Part shown: positions 16,020-19,544 of the stretch, piece after piece
Position numbering within the stretch: position 1 is the stretch's first letter
Layout of the letters: the number at the start of each line of letters is the position of its first letter
Assembly (NCBI GenBank): GCA_011524425.1
Contig: WTKI01000133.1
Span: 1-19,544, forward strand
Length of the DNA: 19,544 nt
Source: Altererythrobacter sp.
GTDB taxonomy: Bacteria; Pseudomonadota; Alphaproteobacteria; Sphingomonadales; Sphingomonadaceae
Direction: 5' to 3'
The notes under the pieces: model-generated
What the model was told of the DNA's origin: nothing
Seen by the model: only the letters and a program-made list of their open reading frames with translations
Database searches by the model: none
Made by a program: the position numbers and the translations under genes

Positions 16020-17045
16020 ATGCCAAGGAACAAGACCACTGTAACCTCGCACGACGTGGCGCGCCTCGCTGGCGTTTCGCAAGCGTCAGTCTCTCGCGCC
16101 TTCACGCCAGGCTCCAGCCTCTCACCAGAGAAGCGAGAGAAGATCCTGAAAGCCGCTGATCAACTGGACTACATCCCTAATTCAATAGCCTCGAGCCTCA
16201 ATACTGCGCGGACCAACACTGTCGCGTTGGTGATCGGTGATATCGACAATCCGTTTTATGTCCGTGTCCAACGCGCTTTCATGACGGCGTTGCAAAACCG
16301 CGGATATCAAACGCTCACTTTTACCGTTGAGCCCGAAGCATCGCCTGACGAGGCAATCAGGCGCGTGCTTCGGTTCCGCGTGGACGGTATCATCCTGACA
16401 GCGGCTCAACTTTCCACCAGAACTGCCAGCCTGTGCGAAGATCGCGGTATCCCATTGGTTCTTTTCAACCGGTATATTCCCGGATTGGAATTGCCGGTCG
16501 TCCGATGCGATAATTTTGGCGGAGGCAAACTGATGGGACAGACCCTCTATGCCGCAGGTGCGCGCACTTTCTCGGTGCTGAAAGGCGACCCACTTGGAAC
16601 GACCAGCAAGGACCGGGTTGAAGGCTTCCAAATGTCATTGCTCGAACAAGGCATCAGGTCCGAAGCGATTGAGACGCTAGAGGCTGGGTCCACTTATGAC
16701 GGCGCCTTTGCTGCTATGGAAGCGCGATATCCCAGCGCGGAGGATTTGCCAGACGCGATCTTTGGTGTGAATGACATTATGGCCATGGCAGCGTGCGATT
16801 GGATCAGACACAGGCTGGGCAAGGCCATCCCTGCTGATGTCCTTGTGGCAGGGTTTGACAATATTCCTGAAGGCGGCCGTATTGCTTACGGACTGACAAC
16901 ATTGGAGCAGCCCATCGATGCTATGGTGACTGAAGCGCTCGAGCTACTCGACGATGAGCTCAACGAGGAACCGCGGTCCTCAATACCAACTGAACGGATC
17001 GTGCCGTCTTCGCTTGTGTGGAGGGACACTGTCCCTCGCCCTTAA
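16020..17045 (+). CDS. LacI-family transcriptional regulator
   Basis: This 341-residue repressor-type protein begins at ATG 16020. The frame is open from a GTG at 15954, but the helix-turn-helix begins right after the later ATG, and the lacI promoter would overlap the longer start. The HTH spans about 7-30 (TSHDVARLAGVSQASVSRAF). The hinge helix follows at about 51-60 with YIPNSIASSL, where Ser replaces the common Arg of NxxAR. The periplasmic-binding-protein-like core contains VALVIGDIDNPFY, VDGIILTAAQ, a KDRVEGF segment and FGVNDIMAMAA. It is divergent from a receptor gene and convergent with the NCS1 permease gene, whose stop codon overlaps its own. It could regulate either side. The effector is probably a sugar or sugar acid; which one is unknown. 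Confidence 0.88.
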   Translation: MPRNKTTVTSHDVARLAGVSQASVSRAFTPGSSLSPEKREKILKAADQLDYIPNSIASSLNTARTNTVALVIGDIDNPFYVRVQRAFMTALQNRGYQTLTFTVEPEASPDEAIRRVLRFRVDGIILTAAQLSTRTASLCEDRGIPLVLFNRYIPGLELPVVRCDNFGGGKLMGQTLYAAGARTFSVLKGDPLGTTSKDRVEGFQMSLLEQGIRSEAIETLEAGSTYDGAFAAMEARYPSAEDLPDAIFGVNDIMAMAACDWIRHRLGKAIPADVLVAGFDNIPEGGRIAYGLTTLEQPIDAMVTEALELLDDELNEEPRSSIPTERIVPSSLVWRDTVPRP

Positions 17046-18316
17046 GTACCCGCGCGAAGAGTGCTTTGGGCCCCGCGGACTGCGTTGAGAAGCAAATACA
17101 CAAGGGCCGCAACGCCGAGACCTACAATCGAACTGGGAACCGCTTCAAAAGCGACAAAGGTCGATCCAGCCCCGCAAGCATATGCGAGGTAGGCCCGCCA
17201 ATTCCAGATCATTTTGCCCGCTTCGTCGGGCGCAAAGTCGCGTCTCTTCAACAGGTAAAACTCAACCAGAAGCGGACCGATCAAAGGCGGCGCAAGGCTT
17301 GCCAGAAGATCGATCCATTCAATGAAATGCGCATAGATCCCCAGGCCAAGGATCGTCCCGATCACACCGCACACAACTGTCATGCGCTTTTGCGATTGAC
17401 GAAACTCGCTGGCGAGATGAACTGACGGTAAATAGAGGTTCGTGTCACCTGTTGTCCAAAGCGCGACAGCCATAGCCAAAACGCCGATCACACCCACCAC
17501 GGCGCCTTGTGCCAGCATATACGTCGTGAAGTCGTAACTGCCTGACACCACTCCGCCCAATGCGCCGAGAATTTGCAAAAACCACTGCGCGATGATCATC
17601 ACGATGAAAGGAATAGCGATGGCCACCCATGCCTTTTTCGCAAAGCGAGTGTATTCCGGCATGACTATCGCACCGACAATCCAAGACCCGACGACCAGAT
17701 TTATGCCTTGCGTAAGAGAAATCGGGCTTTCAGCCGCGGTTGCCTCAGACAGCTGCAAGAACGCCGGCCAACCACCTGCACCAGCAATATTAATCCAACC
17801 AGCATAAAGCCCCACAACAACCAGTATGATTGCGGCAGGAAGGCTAACCAGCTCTAGGCCGCGCACCCCGAAATAGGTTGTCGCAGTGAACAGCAGCCCG
17901 CCGAAAATGGCAGTCGCGTAAAACGCGCCGCTTTCAAAACTTTGTGCGAAGGCGAAACCAAACGCGCCAACGATAATCCCTTGCCAGCAAATGGTCAGCG
18001 CCACGATCGCAAGGACCGGCAGCCTACCGCCCTTCAGTCCATAGATGGCGCGAAAAAGCAACGCGCTGTTACAACCGGTGAAAAAGCCGATATAGGCGAT
18101 GAGCGCAGCGATGATGAAGTTAATCGTGTTTCCGATCGCAGTTGCAGCGATCAAATCTGGCAGAGCCAAACCATTGCCAAGCCCGCCGCCCACAATCAGC
18201 CCCGTGACAAGAAAACCCCAGCCGAAAGCTAGTGTCAAAAGCGGCAAAGTCTCGCGACGGTCAGACGCCCCAACCGCAGAATTGGTGAAGTCTGTATCGT
18301 TGGTTGATGTCGACAC
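17042..18316 (-). CDS. NCS1-family permease (CodB/purine-cytosine permease-like)
   Basis: This is an inner-membrane transporter with about 12 hydrophobic segments and the nucleobase:cation symporter-1 fold. TM1 has the glycine-rich break FLVTGLIVGGGLGNGL. Other cues are GFFTGCNSALLFRAIYGLKG and ALWTTGDTNLYLPSV, the latter typical of CodB-like members. I choose GTG at 18316 because GGAGGG lies 6 nt before it. ATG at 18334 (six codons longer, 430 residues) has no visible ribosome site but remains possible. The stop codon TAA overlaps that of lacI. It follows a CRYL1-like dehydrogenase gene and an SDR gene, an unusual setting for a nucleobase carrier. The true cargo may therefore be a sugar acid or another small molecule; this is inference. 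Confidence 0.78.
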   Translation of the reverse strand: MSTSTNDTDFTNSAVGASDRRETLPLLTLAFGWGFLVTGLIVGGGLGNGLALPDLIAATAIGNTINFIIAALIAYIGFFTGCNSALLFRAIYGLKGGRLPVLAIVALTICWQGIIVGAFGFAFAQSFESGAFYATAIFGGLLFTATTYFGVRGLELVSLPAAIILVVVGLYAGWINIAGAGGWPAFLQLSEATAAESPISLTQGINLVVGSWIVGAIVMPEYTRFAKKAWVAIAIPFIVMIIAQWFLQILGALGGVVSGSYDFTTYMLAQGAVVGVIGVLAMAVALWTTGDTNLYLPSVHLASEFRQSQKRMTVVCGVIGTILGLGIYAHFIEWIDLLASLAPPLIGPLLVEFYLLKRRDFAPDEAGKMIWNWRAYLAYACGAGSTFVAFEAVPSSIVGLGVAALVYLLLNAVRGAQSTLRAGT

Positions 18317-18346
18317 GCTTTGCCCTCCGTTCATAATCCAAAAGCT

Positions 18347-19294
18347 CTAGCCGGTCTTTTGGCCTTGTTTTGCTCGCTTAAGTGATAGCAGCCATTCGTC
18401 TCTGCGCGTTTCGCGCTCGGTCCGCAGCTGACCGCTAAACCGTTCCTCAAGCTCTGTTTTTGCTTTCAAGATTGCCGATCCCGGCCAATGCTGCGGATTG
18501 CGCCGGGAAACCGCAACACTATGATACATAGGCTCCAACCGCTCAGCATAGTCGGCAATGCCGCCCGGCGCATTAAGATCAATGGTCTCAAACGGCCCCA
18601 TAAGTGACCAACGGAGACCTAAACCTGCCCTAACCGTCCGATCAATGTCGTCAGCTGACGCGTAGCCTTCTGAATACAGCGCCCATGCTTCGTTAAGCAG
18701 CGCCCCTTGCAGCCGGTTGAGAACGAAGCCTTCGATCTCCTTTTCAACCACCATGGGCTCTTGGCCGATATCGCTCATGAATTTGCGAATGGTCGGAATA
18801 TGGTCTCCCTCGCTCCAGGGCGCCGGGACTATCTCCACAACCGGTATCAGATGCGGAGGGTTCACCGGATGCACGATGAAGAAGCGTTCGCGGTTGACCA
18901 GATCCTTTGTGAATGCGCTAGCCGGAATGCCAGAGCTGGAACTGCCGACCAAGGTCTCACTAGCAATCGCGCGGTCAATCTCTTGCGAGACTGCGCTCTT
19001 GACTTCGACCGTTTCAAGAACCGATTCCTGGACATAATCTACGCCTGTAACCGCATCTTCAAGGCTGCCGCAAACGTGCGCATTGCCAAGCGCAATTGCT
19101 TCATCAACCAGCCCGTTCTCTCGTAGCAAAGCGATATTGGTTTGCAGCCGATCCAGCGCAGTTTTCCTTTGGTCAGGATTGGCATCGAAGATGGAAACAT
19201 CACGGCCAGACAGGACAAATATTGTCGCCCAACTGATCCCGATTAGCCCTGCGCCGACCACTCCGACAGAACGAATGGTCGCCGGTTGCGTCAT
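18347..19294 (-). CDS. CRYL1-like NAD-dependent dehydrogenase (L-gulonate 3-dehydrogenase / 3-hydroxyacyl-CoA dehydrogenase family)
   Basis: This 315-residue oxidoreductase is related to lambda-crystallin, which oxidises L-gulonate at C3 with NAD. The Rossmann motif GVVGAGLIGISWA spans about 10-22, and Asp35 after the second strand (SIFDAN) favours NAD. Catalytic-type motifs are SSSSGIPAS and HPVNPPHLIPVVEIVP with the catalytic His. The C-terminal helical domain has GFVLNRLQGALLNEAW and GLRWSLMGPFETIDLNAPGG, which look much closer to CRYL1 than to fatty-acid HADs. ATG at 19294 is chosen because it forms an ATGA overlap with the upstream SDR gene. Carnitine 3-dehydrogenase has similar size and fold and is an alternative. 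The substrate is not proven; a hexonate would suit the sugar-acid neighbourhood. Confidence 0.78.
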   Translation of the reverse strand: MTQPATIRSVGVVGAGLIGISWATIFVLSGRDVSIFDANPDQRKTALDRLQTNIALLRENGLVDEAIALGNAHVCGSLEDAVTGVDYVQESVLETVEVKSAVSQEIDRAIASETLVGSSSSGIPASAFTKDLVNRERFFIVHPVNPPHLIPVVEIVPAPWSEGDHIPTIRKFMSDIGQEPMVVEKEIEGFVLNRLQGALLNEAWALYSEGYASADDIDRTVRAGLGLRWSLMGPFETIDLNAPGGIADYAERLEPMYHSVAVSRRNPQHWPGSAILKAKTELEERFSGQLRTERETRRDEWLLSLKRAKQGQKTG

Positions 19295-19544
19295 TCCGCT
19301 GTCCACCCACCATCGACCACAAGGCTCGTGCCGGTCATCAAGGCAGAAGCATCTGACGCTAAGAAAATCACGGCCCCCATCAAGTCCTCAACCGAGCCAA
19401 TCCGTCCAAGCTTGATCTTCTCAAGCACGCTCGCTTTGAATTCCGGGTCCTCAAAGAACGGCTTTGTAAGCGGCGTTTCGATAAAAGTTGGCGCAATGGT
19501 ATTGGAGCGGATGCCATATGGCGCAAGGTCCAAAGCGATTGCCT
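19291..19544 (-). CDS. SDR oxidoreductase, C-terminal part (cut by right edge)
   Basis: The last 83 or so residues of a short-chain dehydrogenase enter from the right edge. Visible features are the post-catalytic LAPYGIRSNTIAPTFIETPL segment, the VEDLMGAVIFLASDAS helix and the closing TGTSLVVDGGW cofactor-side motif. The catalytic Ser-Tyr-Lys lies outside the window. The gene overlaps the dehydrogenase gene that follows by ATGA, so the two are co-translated and probably act on linked steps. Gluconate or sugar-acid SDRs look similar, but the substrate cannot be judged from this fragment. Confidence 0.85.
   Translation of the reverse strand, partial: AIALDLAPYGIRSNTIAPTFIETPLTKPFFEDPEFKASVLEKIKLGRIGSVEDLMGAVIFLASDASALMTGTSLVVDGGWTAE

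Noticed and set aside
1..19544. CRISPR arrays, tRNA or rRNA genes, insertion sequences
   Set aside because: I saw no regularly spaced direct repeats, cloverleaf sequences, rRNA-like stretches, transposase frames or terminal inverted repeats.

Overview
The window looks like a chromosomal piece of a marine or otherwise alginate-exposed alphaproteobacterium, most likely of the Sphingomonadales (Erythrobacteraceae-like). This rests on two large TonB-dependent receptors of the Xanthomonas/Caulobacter type next to the polysaccharide lyases, on the absence of any SusC/SusD pair or alginate ABC transporter, and on the codon style. The taxon is an inference.

Region 1 (about 303-8430, minus strand) is a compact six-gene alginate operon: PL6 alginate lyase, PL17 oligoalginate lyase, KdgF, an ExuT-like MFS permease, an SDR that fits DEH reductase, and KDG kinase. 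The first four genes are joined by an ATGA overlap and by gaps of 1 and 3 nt. The last two follow after 35 and 42 nt. A hairpin at 303-335 closes the operon. The operon promoter sits inside an inverted repeat (8399-8429).

Region 2 (8462-15900, minus strand) holds a FadR-type GntR regulator and two TonB-dependent receptors. Each gene has its own TTGAC-type promoter 54-66 nt before the start codon, and two of the three are followed by a terminator-like hairpin. The promoters of PL6, gntR and both receptors share a layout: TTGAC(A/T) followed within a few bases by TGG. They also carry scattered copies of a TACCA/TGGTA half-site. This suggests one regulon, possibly under the GntR protein.

Region 3 (16020-19544) holds a LacI-family regulator on the plus strand. 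Facing it on the minus strand is a small operon of an NCS1-family permease, a CRYL1-like (L-gulonate 3-dehydrogenase-type) oxidoreductase and an SDR cut by the right edge. The lacI and permease stop codons overlap. The substrate of this set is unknown; a sugar acid is my inference.

Inferred working model: the receptors take alginate oligomers through the outer membrane. Secreted PL6 and PL17 cut them to unsaturated monouronates. The MFS permease carries these inward, KdgF linearises them to DEH, the SDR reduces DEH to KDG, and KdgK makes KDPG. The KDPG aldolase that would finish the route is not in the window. At the far left lies the start of an unidentified membrane protein (1-193). No tRNA, rRNA, CRISPR array, insertion sequence or origin was seen, and no gene-free stretch exceeds 300 bases.
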